Positions 1 to 8,352 of a stretch of 64,000 bases of DNA are shown one piece after another. Made by a program: the position numbers and the translations under genes. Origin of the DNA: an uncultured Candidatus Nitrosopumilus sp. (lineage in GTDB: Archaea > Thermoproteota > Nitrososphaeria > Nitrososphaerales > Nitrosopumilaceae); the NCBI GenBank assembly GCA_951812655.1, contig OX638319.1:806001-870000 (forward strand), read 5' to 3'. Numbering within the stretch: position 1 is the stretch's first letter; every line of letters starts with the position of its first letter. The notes beneath the pieces were generated by a model. That model was not told the DNA's origin, made no database searches, and saw only the letters and a list, made by a program, of their open reading frames with translations.

Positions 1-371
1 GTTATTTTTATGAGGCTCTAGTTTATTATGATTATGCGATTGCTATAGATCCAAATTTTTTACCTGCTAAAAATAATAAAGCTAATGTTCTTGCAACTTT
101 AAGAGATCTTGATTCTGCTATTTTGTTATATGATGAAATTTTAATGCAGGAGCCTGATAACAAAACCGTTCAAACAAACTTTGTAATTGCACAATCGCTA
201 ATGGATGAAATTTATTCTAAACCCTCTTCTTCAATTGCCACTGATACAAGCAAACTTGTATCTGACGAGATCATGATTGATAATTTTGAAAAACAGAAAC
301 CAAGTAATTTTCTTGATGAAGTGTCTGTGGTATTTTCAACTTTGGGATCGTTATTCAATTTTCTAAACTAG
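1..371 (+). CDS. TPR-repeat protein, C-terminal part (cut by window edge)
   Basis: An open frame (codons in phase with position 3) runs in from the left edge and stops at 369-371. It shows at least one and a half tetratricopeptide-type helices, with the repeat signature alanine-isoleucine-aspartate-proline-asparagine followed about 34 residues later by a similar glutamate-proline-aspartate-asparagine turn. TPR proteins are scaffolds for protein contacts. After the repeats comes a serine-rich linker and a short hydrophobic C-terminus. The start lies outside the window, so length and function cannot be judged. The repeat assignment is fairly secure; the partner is unknown. Confidence 0.7.
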   Translation, partial: YFYEALVYYDYAIAIDPNFLPAKNNKANVLATLRDLDSAILLYDEILMQEPDNKTVQTNFVIAQSLMDEIYSKPSSSIATDTSKLVSDEIMIDNFEKQKPSNFLDEVSVVFSTLGSLFNFLN

Positions 372-446
372 TTTGTTATTGCTATAAATCATCTTTTTCA
401 ATAAACCTATAAGGCCCTGTCAAGACGATCGACTTAAGGTAAACAC

Positions 447-770
447 ATGAGCAAGATACTTGAAAAATCATTAAAAGATGCCCGCAAAGAGGATAATCTT
501 ACTATGGGTGCTAAACAAGTTTTAATCTCTGTAAAGAATTCCAAGCTGATTATCTTGTCTCAATCTATCAAAAAAGAGATGTTTGAGAAAATTGAATTCG
601 ACGCAAAAAAAGAAAAAATACCATTGGTAAACTTTCAAGGAACCTCAGTCGCGTTAGGTAGATTATGCGGCTTACAATTTAGAATTTCAACTATTTCATT
701 TACATCCATTGATGATGCAAGCATCAAATCAATTTTGAAAGATACTGAGGTTGAGAAAAAAAATGATTGA
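447..770 (+). CDS. rpl30e: 50S ribosomal protein L30e
   Basis: A 107-residue member of the L7Ae/L30e RNA-binding fold, recognised by the N-terminal basic helix, the central LIILSQ-type strand and the GTSVALGRLCG-like loop near residues 69-80. It is a large-subunit ribosomal protein. It heads the classic archaeal L30e-NusA-S12-S7 cluster seen here. In many archaea RNA polymerase genes precede this cluster; here a TPR gene does. A TATA-like CCTATAAG lies about 40 nt upstream. The ATG start fits the family length. Confidence 0.88.
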   Translation: MSKILEKSLKDARKEDNLTMGAKQVLISVKNSKLIILSQSIKKEMFEKIEFDAKKEKIPLVNFQGTSVALGRLCGLQFRISTISFTSIDDASIKSILKDTEVEKKND

Positions 771-833
771 TGGTTATTTGTTTAATGAAAGTTTAAATGA
801 GACATTTTTTGTCGGAGATAAATAGGAATTCTA

Positions 834-1298
834 ATGGCACAATCTATCAAACTTACAACTGATCAAATGCGTATGATGTCTTTGTTTCAGAATGTGACTG
901 GTGCAACTGCTCGTGATTGTGTTGAAGATGAGAAACAAGATAGAGTAATTTTTGTGGTCAATACTGGTAAAATGGGACTTGCAATAGGTAAGGGTGGTGT
1001 TCATATAAAATCTCTCCAGAATATTGTTAAGAGAAATGTGGAATTGGTAGAGTTTGATGATGATCCTGCAAAATTTTTGACTAATTTACTAAATTCTAAA
1101 CTTATTTCTGAAGTAAAAATAAATAAACGAGCAGACGGTACAAAGCAGGCAATCATTATGGTAGATCCAAGAAAGAAAGGAATTGTTGTTGGTCGTGAAG
1201 GTAGAAATGCTGAGAAAGCTAGATTGCTCGCGAAACGATATTTTGATATTGGTAGTGTGTTGATAAATAGTCCTGAACGTGCAACTTTGGAGCTGTGA
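834..1298 (+). CDS. nusA: Archaeal NusA-like transcription factor (two KH domains)
   Basis: This 154-residue protein consists of two KH RNA-binding domains, with GxxG loops at GKGG (near residue 52) and GREG (near residue 122). Archaeal NusA homologues lack the N-terminal polymerase-binding and S1 domains of bacterial NusA, and the length here fits that short form. It is thought to act in transcription elongation or termination, or in rRNA handling. It sits between L30e and S12, ending 3 nt before S12, so the genes are co-transcribed. Confidence 0.88.
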   Translation: MAQSIKLTTDQMRMMSLFQNVTGATARDCVEDEKQDRVIFVVNTGKMGLAIGKGGVHIKSLQNIVKRNVELVEFDDDPAKFLTNLLNSKLISEVKINKRADGTKQAIIMVDPRKKGIVVGREGRNAEKARLLAKRYFDIGSVLINSPERATLEL

Positions 1299-1301
1299 GA
1301 T

Positions 1302-1739
1302 ATGAGAAAGTCACCTCTTGGATTATTTGCTGGCCGAGTTCTTACAAACAAGAAGAAGAAACAAAGATGGGCGATCTCGACATTTAAAAGACGAAAATTG
1401 GGTATTGATAAAAAATCTGATCCTTTAGGTGGTGCTCCACAGGCACGTGGTATTGTGTTAGAAAAGGTCGGTATTGCTGCAAAACAACCAAACTCTGCTA
1501 TTAGAAAATGTGTGAGAGTGCAATTGATTAAAAATGGAAAAACAGTTACTGCGTTTTTGCCTAGAGACGGTGCCATGAACTTTATTGATGAACACGACGA
1601 GGTTCACATTCAAGGTATGGGTGCAACTCAAGGAGGTGCAATGGGTGATATTCCAGGAGTTCGATTCAAGGTTTTCAAAGTAAATGGCACTGCATTACAT
1701 GAATTGGTTATTGGAAAGAAGGAGAAACCAAGGAGATAG
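1302..1739 (+). CDS. rps12: 30S ribosomal protein S12
   Basis: A 145-residue S12 of archaeal/eukaryotic (S23) type. The decoding-centre loop [10 protein letters not shown] is visible near residues 61-70, together with a strongly basic N-terminus and C-terminus. S12 helps monitor codon-anticodon pairing in the small subunit. It follows the NusA gene by 3 nt and precedes S7 by 4 nt, inside the same operon. The start codon ATG at 1302 gives a normal family length. Confidence 0.95.
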   Translation: MRKSPLGLFAGRVLTNKKKKQRWAISTFKRRKLGIDKKSDPLGGAPQARGIVLEKVGIAAKQPNSAIRKCVRVQLIKNGKTVTAFLPRDGAMNFIDEHDEVHIQGMGATQGGAMGDIPGVRFKVFKVNGTALHELVIGKKEKPRR

Positions 1740-1743
1740 TGAA

Positions 1744-2343
1744 ATGGCTCAGACAAAGAATCTTTTGCTCTTTAGAAAATGGGATTTATCTGATATTGAA
1801 GTAAAAGATCCTGGTCTAAAGACTGCTATTTCTTTAAGAAAACAAATTTTACCTTACACTTATGGACGTTCAGCTTTAAAACGATTCAATAAGGCTGATG
1901 TGAATATTGTTGAGAGACTAATCAACAAAACAATGCATTTTGGAAAAAAATATGCAAAGAACACTGGTAGAATGACTGGTAAGAAAACTAAATTGCTCAA
2001 CACCGTAAAAACCGCTTTTGATATTATTGCGTTAAAAACTGGTCAGAATCCTGTTGAAGTCTTGGTTAGGGCAATTGAATTCTCTGCTCCAAATGAGGAT
2101 ACAACTAGAATTGTTTATGGTGGCACTGTATATCACGTCTCAGTTGATGTTGCTCCTATACGTAGAGTTGATCTGGCTTTGAAGTTTATCTCTGATGCAA
2201 TCAAAGAAGCTACATTTTCTAATCCCAAGCCAATTGAAGAACACATGGCCGAACAACTCATGCTTGCAGCATCAAATGATTCTAGTGCTCCATCTGTCAA
2301 GAAAAAACACGAATTGGAACGCATAGCGCAAGCGTCAAGATAG
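1744..2343 (+). CDS. rps7: 30S ribosomal protein S7
   Basis: A 199-residue S7 of archaeal type, binding the 3' major domain of 16S rRNA and the exit site. I start it at ATG 1744, four nt after the S12 stop. A longer reading from 1684 would overlap S12 by 56 nt and add residues foreign to the family. Recognisable parts are the KTGQNPVEVLVRAIE segment and the RRVDLALKFI helix. It is the last gene of the L30e operon. Confidence 0.93.
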   Translation: MAQTKNLLLFRKWDLSDIEVKDPGLKTAISLRKQILPYTYGRSALKRFNKADVNIVERLINKTMHFGKKYAKNTGRMTGKKTKLLNTVKTAFDIIALKTGQNPVEVLVRAIEFSAPNEDTTRIVYGGTVYHVSVDVAPIRRVDLALKFISDAIKEATFSNPKPIEEHMAEQLMLAASNDSSAPSVKKKHELERIAQASR

Positions 2344-2364
2344 ATAGATAATTTATTTAACAAG

Positions 2365-2472
2365 TAGCCCGAGGCAGATTCGAACTGCCGTCTCCGCCTA
2401 TCCACTCTTGAGATCCAGAGGGCAGAATCCTTGATCTAAATTTGAATTATTTGACCGCTAGACTATCGGGCT
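2365..2472 (-). tRNA. tRNA-Gln (CTG) with two introns
   Basis: On the minus strand a 7-bp acceptor stem (2466-2472 with 2366-2372), a T arm with GGCAG/CTGCC, and an anticodon stem CTGCC/GGCGG are clear. Anticodon CTG follows the C-T of the loop, giving glutamine; AGCCC at the 5' end and discriminator A fit archaeal tRNA-Gln. The 108-nt gene reduces to a normal 73 nt only if two segments are removed: about 15 nt at the canonical 37/38 site and about 20 nt in the D loop after GCGGTC. The D-loop boundary is ambiguous by a TCAA direct repeat. No CCA is encoded. Confidence 0.85.
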
Positions 2473-2496
2473 ACCGAATTGAGTCTGTGTGTTTTG

Positions 2497-2506
2497 GAAT
2501 ATATTC
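2497..2506 (-). promoter_or_regulatory. TATA box for tRNA-Gln
   Basis: On the minus strand AATATATTCC lies 25-34 nt upstream of the tRNA 5' end, the usual spacing for an archaeal box A. Confidence 0.55.
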
Positions 2507-2517
2507 ATTTGCCGTTG

Positions 2518-2853
2518 TCATCTGATTCTGACCTCGTGAATTGCAGTTGCGTAATCACACACCGCTTTTAATCTCATATATGGAATAAGCTTGAAATGAA
2601 TCGAATAGATGTTCTTTTCTTTCAGTATAATTCCTTTTTGCATGAGTGAAACCAGCCCTCTGGACGGAACCGTTATCGTCACATTTTTCTCCCTGCATAC
2701 CTGCTCTCGTTTTTCTTGAAACTGCTTTAATGAAAATGCTACGTCGTTAATCTCCAATATCAAAGGCCAAATGATCTCGCTCCATACGAATCTTCTGTTC
2801 TCTGTTGCTGATGCATACTTCCCCTTACCGCTCAACATTAATAACATCTGCAA
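2518..2853 (-). CDS. Conserved-looking hypothetical protein
   Basis: A protein of up to 111 residues that I do not recognise. The real start may be the methionine at residue 3 or 6 rather than the first. The C-terminal half (VPSRGLVSLMQKGIILKEKN and onwards) alternates in a way that could be a small winged-helix or RNA-binding fold, but no signature residue supports a function. It stands alone between the tRNA-Gln gene and the divergently transcribed Cys-cluster gene, whose start is 20 nt away. Codon use resembles its neighbours. Confidence 0.5.
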   Translation of the reverse strand: MQMLLMLSGKGKYASATENRRFVWSEIIWPLILEINDVAFSLKQFQEKREQVCREKNVTITVPSRGLVSLMQKGIILKEKNIYSIHFKLIPYMRLKAVCDYATAIHEVRIR

Positions 2854-2873
2854 AAGATGTTATAACTTAAGAG

Positions 2874-3578
2874 TTGTCTCAAAAAGAAATTCAAGAATCG
2901 TTGGATTTGTTGGAAAAAGATTGGGACTTTGATCCGATATTAAAAAAATTTGTACTGGGAAAAATTACCGACGTGTCTGACTTTGCAATCAAGGTAAAGG
3001 ATGTGGTTTTTCACGTACCCTATCTCAATTCTGAAAAAAAATTCATCTTGTGGAAATGTTTCTGGCCTGACTGTCACAATTGTTGTGACAGGCAAGGCAG
3101 GCTTCCGCTCACCTCCGATGATTTGATTACAATTGGAAAGGGTCTGAAATACAAAAGCACCTCGGACTTTATCAAAAAAGAAACGCTTACTGTGACCTAT
3201 GAGGAACCCGGTCCATCGGGACAGATGACTACAATGACAACCATCAATCTTAAGAGAAAAGTAGATGAAACCGAAGCCGAAGATGGAACCCACATCTCAT
3301 GTAGGTTCCTAGACGATGAGGGTGGATGCAGTATGCATCCTGACAGGCCCGGCGTGTGTTACCTGTATCCGTTTGCAAGCTGGCTTGAAAACGAAAAGGG
3401 TATTGCACGAGTCCATGCAACTTATCAGTTCACTGGGGATTGTCCTGGATTTTACCTTGCAGATAACCTAGATCAGATGAAGGATGAGCTCAAGGCGTAT
3501 TCCACCACCATCTATGATTACAATATGGCATCAAACCGTACGAATCGGGAATCTTACAGCTCTGTAAGTTTCAATTAG
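2874..3578 (+). CDS. YkgJ-type Cys-cluster (zinc/iron-chelating) protein
   Basis: A 234-residue protein with TTG start. Two cysteine groups, CFWPDCHNCC near residues 60-69 and C(R)F...GGCSMHPDRPGVC near residues 143-162, match the YkgJ/CxxCxxCC metal-binding family, whose members probably bind zinc or an Fe-S cluster. Biochemical function in the family is not settled. A hydrophobic-aromatic stretch after the last cysteine (YLYPFASW) is also typical. It is divergent from the unknown gene upstream and convergent with the flavoprotein downstream. Confidence 0.75.
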   Translation: MSQKEIQESLDLLEKDWDFDPILKKFVLGKITDVSDFAIKVKDVVFHVPYLNSEKKFILWKCFWPDCHNCCDRQGRLPLTSDDLITIGKGLKYKSTSDFIKKETLTVTYEEPGPSGQMTTMTTINLKRKVDETEAEDGTHISCRFLDDEGGCSMHPDRPGVCYLYPFASWLENEKGIARVHATYQFTGDCPGFYLADNLDQMKDELKAYSTTIYDYNMASNRTNRESYSSVSFN

Positions 3579-3583
3579 TCCAA

Positions 3584-4597
3584 CTAGGCTTTTGCCACTT
3601 TAAGCAAGTCTGCAATCTTGATGTTCATTCCAAATCGATCCTCGTGTTTTTTCATGTACAGGAAAATTGACATAAAGTCCGGTAGTGCTTTCAAGAAGCT
3701 GAAATCCTTGTGAATTTTTGCTCTGACGAAATTAAACACCTTTGCGTAAACCTTGTAATGTTTTTCTATGGCCTTTTCATATGCCTTAAAGTCATGCATG
3801 TTTTCCAGGAAAATCTCCACACATTGCATGGATGGAATAATCCCTTCGCCCAGCAAAGCATATACTGTCCCAATCGATTCTCCTACCCCTACCACTTTAC
3901 CTGAATAGTATGGTTTGCATCTGTCGGGAGTTGCTAATCTAATTGGTCGTCCCTTGGTGGCAACAATTTTTCCGCCATGTTTTTCCAAAAATGCATCAGT
4001 TGCCTTTATGTGATTCTTGTTATAATCACCCGCACCAATATGTGCAAAGTTGTCCCCTAGCGGGAAATACCAAAAGTAGCCTGACATTCCGGGAAATGGT
4101 TCTATGTAGAAGTCATCATATGGCACGCCATTCTCATATTCCACCTTGTATTCGTACGTTGGTAAAAAGAAGTCCTCTTTCATTTTTGGTAGATACACTC
4201 TATGAAATCCTGTACAGTCCACAATCATGTCGTATTCTTTTTCTAACTCTTCTATGCTTGGAGGTGGTCCGTAAATTATTTTACAATCTTTAATGAAATC
4301 TTTGATTAGTCCAAGTTTGTTGTATGTACATAATCCTTTCAGACCAATATCAAATTTTACATCATCATTCATCTTGACATGCATGTTCTTACCGTCATGA
4401 ATCAAAAAGTCGTCAAAGTTTCTGCCTGTCTTTTTGCAGAATCCGTCTAGTACTGATTTTATAGTTCCCCAAGCACAGATTGAGTCATGTCTGTCTTCAG
4501 TCATTCTTTCGTATCCCACGGCCTCATGTTCTGTGTTCTTCAGTCTGGCCATGAGATAAGATCCTGCTACGCCCATTCCCATCACTGCAATCTTCAA
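3584..4597 (-). CDS. Geranylgeranyl-reductase-like FAD-dependent oxidoreductase
   Basis: A 337-residue flavoprotein, starting at TTG 4597 so that the Rossmann strand KIAVMGMGVAGSY is at the very N-terminus. A longer reading adds 20 residues without family character. Besides this FAD-binding motif, a second flavin-contact segment (GVGESIGTVYALLGEG) lies near residue 250. The layout fits geranylgeranyl reductases, which saturate isoprenoid chains of archaeal membrane lipids or quinones. The substrate cannot be read from sequence; other aromatic-hydroxylase-fold enzymes are possible. It converges with the YkgJ gene, 5 nt apart. Confidence 0.7.
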   Translation of the reverse strand: MKIAVMGMGVAGSYLMARLKNTEHEAVGYERMTEDRHDSICAWGTIKSVLDGFCKKTGRNFDDFLIHDGKNMHVKMNDDVKFDIGLKGLCTYNKLGLIKDFIKDCKIIYGPPPSIEELEKEYDMIVDCTGFHRVYLPKMKEDFFLPTYEYKVEYENGVPYDDFYIEPFPGMSGYFWYFPLGDNFAHIGAGDYNKNHIKATDAFLEKHGGKIVATKGRPIRLATPDRCKPYYSGKVVGVGESIGTVYALLGEGIIPSMQCVEIFLENMHDFKAYEKAIEKHYKVYAKVFNFVRAKIHKDFSFLKALPDFMSIFLYMKKHEDRFGMNIKIADLLKVAKA

Positions 4598-4698
4598 GAT
4601 GACTGGGATTTCGTTATGCCTAATAAAAATACTGTCTGGAAATAGTACTGGTGACAAATTCTATGGTGAGTTCTTCTAGTAGGAAAAAGTAGTGCCCC

Positions 4699-4706
4699 TT
4701 AAATAT
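4699..4706 (+). promoter_or_regulatory. TATA box of the candidate structured RNA
   Basis: TTAAATAT is preceded by a GC-rich patch and followed about 26 nt later by the start of the structured segment. No protein start lies at this distance, which is why I assign it to an RNA. Confidence 0.4.
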
Positions 4707-4727
4707 CAAAATCGTGTAGTTTAGATA

Positions 4728-4872
4728 GAAAGGTGGTTTGTCGTATGAATGCAATCGTTTCAGGCCTTAAGACCCTCGCTGTCATCAAGAAATAACCATT
4801 TCTGATCTTAAGCGAAAGAGATGTCATCAGTCCTCCGGGGATTGATCTTAAACTCTGTCCTTTCTGTTTTCC
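4728..4872 (+). ncRNA. Candidate structured non-coding RNA, family unknown
   Basis: This stretch is part of a 366-bp gap without a protein gene. It contains a perfect 6-bp hairpin, AGAAAT-AACC-ATTTCT (4788-4803), enclosed by a 7-bp stem CTTAAGA/TCTTAAG (4766-4772 with 4806-4812). An 8-bp hairpin follows, ATCAGTCC-TCCGG-GGATTGAT (4826-4846, one G-U pair). A pyrimidine-rich tail (4855-4880) could end transcription. Local GC is higher than in the flanks. I see no RNase P, SRP or known riboswitch signature. Ends are estimates. It could be a stand-alone RNA or the long leader of the GNAT gene at 4964. Confidence 0.45.
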
Positions 4873-4963
4873 TTAATTTTACATCTGGTTAAATTTTAAA
4901 ACTTAATTTATAATCCATATTTTTAATCAAGTCTTAAAGCATAAAACATGTTAACAAATTTGC

Positions 4964-5380
4964 ATGCTATTAATTCGAAAAGTATCTGATCACATGATCA
5001 TTAGAGATATTCGAATTAAAATTTTCAATGAAGAATTGGGATTGTCAAACAGTGACATATTTGATGATGATGACAAGAAGTTAGATCAGTTTTTGATTAT
5101 CTATGATGGTATCAGTATAGGTTCTTTTAGGCTGAGAGATGTGGGTAACTCTTTTAAGATTGAGAGGATGGGGATTTTATCAAAATATCGATCTAAGGGA
5201 TTTGGGAAATTATCTTTGGATGAAATTAAATCACATTCCAAGATGGTAAATAAATCTAAAATCATACTTGATTCCATTTATGATGTGAGAAATTTTTATG
5301 CAAAATTTGGATTCATTGAGTTCGGTGATGTCTACTATAAGGTGGGAATACCTCATGTGAAAATGTATTTTGATGTGTAG
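4964..5380 (+). CDS. GNAT family N-acetyltransferase
   Basis: A 138-residue protein with the GNAT fold. The acetyl-CoA pyrophosphate loop is seen as a variant R/QxxGxG/A, here RSKGFGK near residues 77-83. The C-terminal Y-A-K-F-G-F-I element that closes the domain lies near residues 109-115. Such enzymes transfer an acetyl group from acetyl-CoA to an amine; the acceptor is unknown. A TTTATAAT element lies about 55 nt upstream. An internal methionine at residue 11 could be the true start, giving a protein starting MIIRDIRIK. Confidence 0.75.
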   Translation: MLLIRKVSDHMIIRDIRIKIFNEELGLSNSDIFDDDDKKLDQFLIIYDGISIGSFRLRDVGNSFKIERMGILSKYRSKGFGKLSLDEIKSHSKMVNKSKIILDSIYDVRNFYAKFGFIEFGDVYYKVGIPHVKMYFDV

Positions 5381-5471
5381 ATTACATGTTGGAATTGTTG
5401 GCATAAGTCAAGATGGGTCATTCTAGATTATGATCAAGTCTGAAAAATCTAATTGGTTCAGATAAAACTCT

Positions 5472-8339
5472 CTATTCGATCAAGATTGCTGGCTTGAATG
5501 GTCTTGCATGTCTAGCCTTTCCTTTAGGATCATAAATATCTGAATCATTTTCTGAATATATTGTAACATCAACACCAAACTCTTTCTTTCCAATACTTGC
5601 CAACTCTGATCTGAGGAATTCTTTCTCATCAAATGAATCGGATCCTAGCTTCATAGACTTGATTTCCTCAGACTCTGAATGCAAATCTTTGATTATTTTT
5701 TGTATGTAGTTGGGCATCTTTTTGGCATCTGTAGTTTCTGGATCTGCAATCAATTCTTTCATTACAACTCCCATGTTATTCTGACCGCCTACCATTATGC
5801 TCAACACCTTGCGATAAACTTTTGATTTCATACTGTCCGAATTAACATAGATTACAATTTTCTGTGGAGTGATTTTTGTAACTTTGAGAATATTTGTGAT
5901 GTCATCCATTGTTGATTTTAGCAATTCTTCGGATTGGATTGCAGTCGCATCAACTTTGTCTTTGGAATGTTTGGGCCATGCAGATTTTGATACTAGGTTA
6001 TCATTTCCTAGATTTTTCCACATTTCCTCAGCTATGTGTGGTGCAAATGGTGATAACATTGCAACACGAACTGAATTAATTTGGTGGAGTATTCCTGAAA
6101 CATCTTTTCTGTTCTTAGCTTGTACTCTTTTAGTATACCAGCTCAAGTCAGATTCAAACGTGAATAAAATATCATGTAGCGCTTCGCGCAATCTCATTTT
6201 CTCAACTGCCTCTGTGATCTGTGCAATCTTGTTCTGGGTTTTGGATAGAATCCATCTGTCTTCAGCCTGCAATTCTGAAATGTCATTGTTTTTGAGCATG
6301 GAGCACTCTTTCAAAAGGGATTCTAGCTTGTTTTGAATGCCGTATACTGACTCCATGTTAAAATCTGCATCCTGTAGAAGTTCAGCTGATGAAATTATTG
6401 CCAATCTGATTGGGTCTGCACCGTGCTCTCTGATTGCGGTTCTCAGTGGGATGATGTTTCCCATGCTCTTGCTCATCTTGGCTCCGTCCATCATTACCGA
6501 ACCGTTGACTACAATTTCTTGCGGCCATAACTTTTTGTCAAATATGCCAACGTGGTTTAGCACAAAAAATGACAGGTGGTTCTGAACCAGGTCTCTGCCA
6601 GAATGTCTTGAGTCAACCGGATAGAAGTATTTGAATTCCTTTTTCATCGTGTCAATCATATCCTCTGAAAGCTTTGACGTACTTGCAGCTAGTGCAATGT
6701 CTCCCTTGTCAAGCAAAACGTAATCAAAGAATTCTCGTGTGAGGTTTTCGGGCAAGACCGTTCCGTCGTTAACGAATCTGGAAATTGTATAGTATGCCAT
6801 GTATATCACGGAATCCGACAGGCTCTCCACAATCCAGTCCTTGTCCCACGGAAGCTTGGTTCCGAGTCCTTGCTGTCTTGCGCAAGCTCGTTCATGCAGC
6901 CAGTCAATCACCTCTTTGAATTCCGTTCTGATGTTGTTCGGCAAAACATTCATCTCGTCAAAACAGTTACGAGCTAGATCTTTCCATTCTTCATCTCCGT
7001 AATTCAAAAACCACTGATTATTCAATACTTTAACAACACATTCTGCCCCGCAACGACAATGTACTGGAGCATTTTCAAGTACTGGGAATTTTTCCAGATG
7101 ATTGTTCTCTTCTAACCATGCTCTTACCTTGTCTCGTCCAAACTGGACCTTTTCATTATCGAATATGTCACACTTCTCATTTAGCTTTCCGTCATTGAAT
7201 TCTTTTAGATACAGTTCTTTTGTGGCCTCTTCTAATTTCTCATCTGATTGATTAGATACTCCCAACTTCTCACAAATTTCTCTTGCAGGAAATTCACCAT
7301 ACCCTTCGGTGATAATTATTGGAACAGGCTCAATTTTGATTGCCAATGCATGATTTTTCGCCTTCAAGTCCATTAATGCCTGGTAATCCTTTGGCGCGTG
7401 AGCAGGTACTGACATTACAAGGCCCGTGCCCATTCCAGGCTCTACAAATTCTGCAGGTAATATCGGGATTTCTTGCCCGTTGAAATTTTTGGCATATTTT
7501 CCAATGATTTCACTTCCTGAAATGTCTCCGACAATTTTGACTTTCTTTTCAAAGAACTCTATCTTCCTTGTGCATTCTTCGGACACTATCCACGTTTCAT
7601 TGTTAACTGCCACCTTTTTGTAAATTGTATTTGGATTGACCCACAGGTTTGTAACTCCAAAAATTGTCTCGGGTCTTAGCGTTGTAACTGGAAAAATAAG
7701 TTCATCAAACGAAAACTTGACCAGGAAATTCTTGTCATCAATTTTTGGTTCAACGTCTCCCATTGTATCGTGCTGTGATACTGGATTCTGATCAGCAGGA
7801 CACCATCCCACGGGATGACTCCCTTGGATGATTCTTCCATTTTCTTTCAGTGTCGTAATCTGCCACTCGATAAACTTTTGATAGCCTGGAACTATCGTTG
7901 TAAACTCTCTTCTCCAGTCTATGGAGTATCCCATCTCTATCATTCCTGACTTTATTTCCTCGTGGAAATAGTCTGCAATCTTTATTGGCTCGACAAATGT
8001 CTTGATGTCTTCTTCTGAAACGTGATAGACGTTTCTCAGTCCATCCAGGATTTCCTTTTCTCCCGCTTGAATTCTCCTTGCCATGCCAAGCACCGGTGTA
8101 CCCGTATAGTGAAATCCCATTGGAAACAACACGTTGTATCCCCTCATTCTGTAAAACCTTGAATGCACGTCAGCCAGCGTGTATGTCCTGCCATGTCCTA
8201 TATGCTGCGGGGAGTTTGGATACGGATATGCAACGGTGATGAATTTTTTTGGCTTCTCGTTTGGATTCGTCTCAAAGTCATTTGACTCGTTCCACCTGTT
8301 TCGCCACTTACTTTCAATCTCGTTCCAGTTAATCGTCAT
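5472..8339 (-). CDS. leuS: Leucyl-tRNA synthetase
   Basis: An archaeal/eukaryotic-type class I LeuRS of about 955 residues, charging tRNA-Leu. The HIGH motif appears as HIGH at residues 46-49 and KMSKS near residue 621. The large CP1 editing domain is inserted between them. I chose ATG 8339, giving MTINWNEIESKW; an upstream reading adds seven aspartate-rich residues that overlap alaS. The gene follows alaS directly and is probably co-transcribed with it. Confidence 0.95.
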   Translation of the reverse strand: MTINWNEIESKWRNRWNESNDFETNPNEKPKKFITVAYPYPNSPQHIGHGRTYTLADVHSRFYRMRGYNVLFPMGFHYTGTPVLGMARRIQAGEKEILDGLRNVYHVSEEDIKTFVEPIKIADYFHEEIKSGMIEMGYSIDWRREFTTIVPGYQKFIEWQITTLKENGRIIQGSHPVGWCPADQNPVSQHDTMGDVEPKIDDKNFLVKFSFDELIFPVTTLRPETIFGVTNLWVNPNTIYKKVAVNNETWIVSEECTRKIEFFEKKVKIVGDISGSEIIGKYAKNFNGQEIPILPAEFVEPGMGTGLVMSVPAHAPKDYQALMDLKAKNHALAIKIEPVPIIITEGYGEFPAREICEKLGVSNQSDEKLEEATKELYLKEFNDGKLNEKCDIFDNEKVQFGRDKVRAWLEENNHLEKFPVLENAPVHCRCGAECVVKVLNNQWFLNYGDEEWKDLARNCFDEMNVLPNNIRTEFKEVIDWLHERACARQQGLGTKLPWDKDWIVESLSDSVIYMAYYTISRFVNDGTVLPENLTREFFDYVLLDKGDIALAASTSKLSEDMIDTMKKEFKYFYPVDSRHSGRDLVQNHLSFFVLNHVGIFDKKLWPQEIVVNGSVMMDGAKMSKSMGNIIPLRTAIREHGADPIRLAIISSAELLQDADFNMESVYGIQNKLESLLKECSMLKNNDISELQAEDRWILSKTQNKIAQITEAVEKMRLREALHDILFTFESDLSWYTKRVQAKNRKDVSGILHQINSVRVAMLSPFAPHIAEEMWKNLGNDNLVSKSAWPKHSKDKVDATAIQSEELLKSTMDDITNILKVTKITPQKIVIYVNSDSMKSKVYRKVLSIMVGGQNNMGVVMKELIADPETTDAKKMPNYIQKIIKDLHSESEEIKSMKLGSDSFDEKEFLRSELASIGKKEFGVDVTIYSENDSDIYDPKGKARHARPFKPAILIE

Positions 8340-8352
8340 AATGTCATCATCA

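Noticed and set aside
763-825. 20-codon frame between L30e and nusA
   Set aside because: It overlaps the L30e stop and has a start, but there is no separate promoter, motif or reason to prefer it over chance.
1001-1576. 191-codon minus-strand frame across nusA and S12
   Set aside because: It is antisense to two certain genes and its protein shows no family character; the length comes from codon bias of the real genes.
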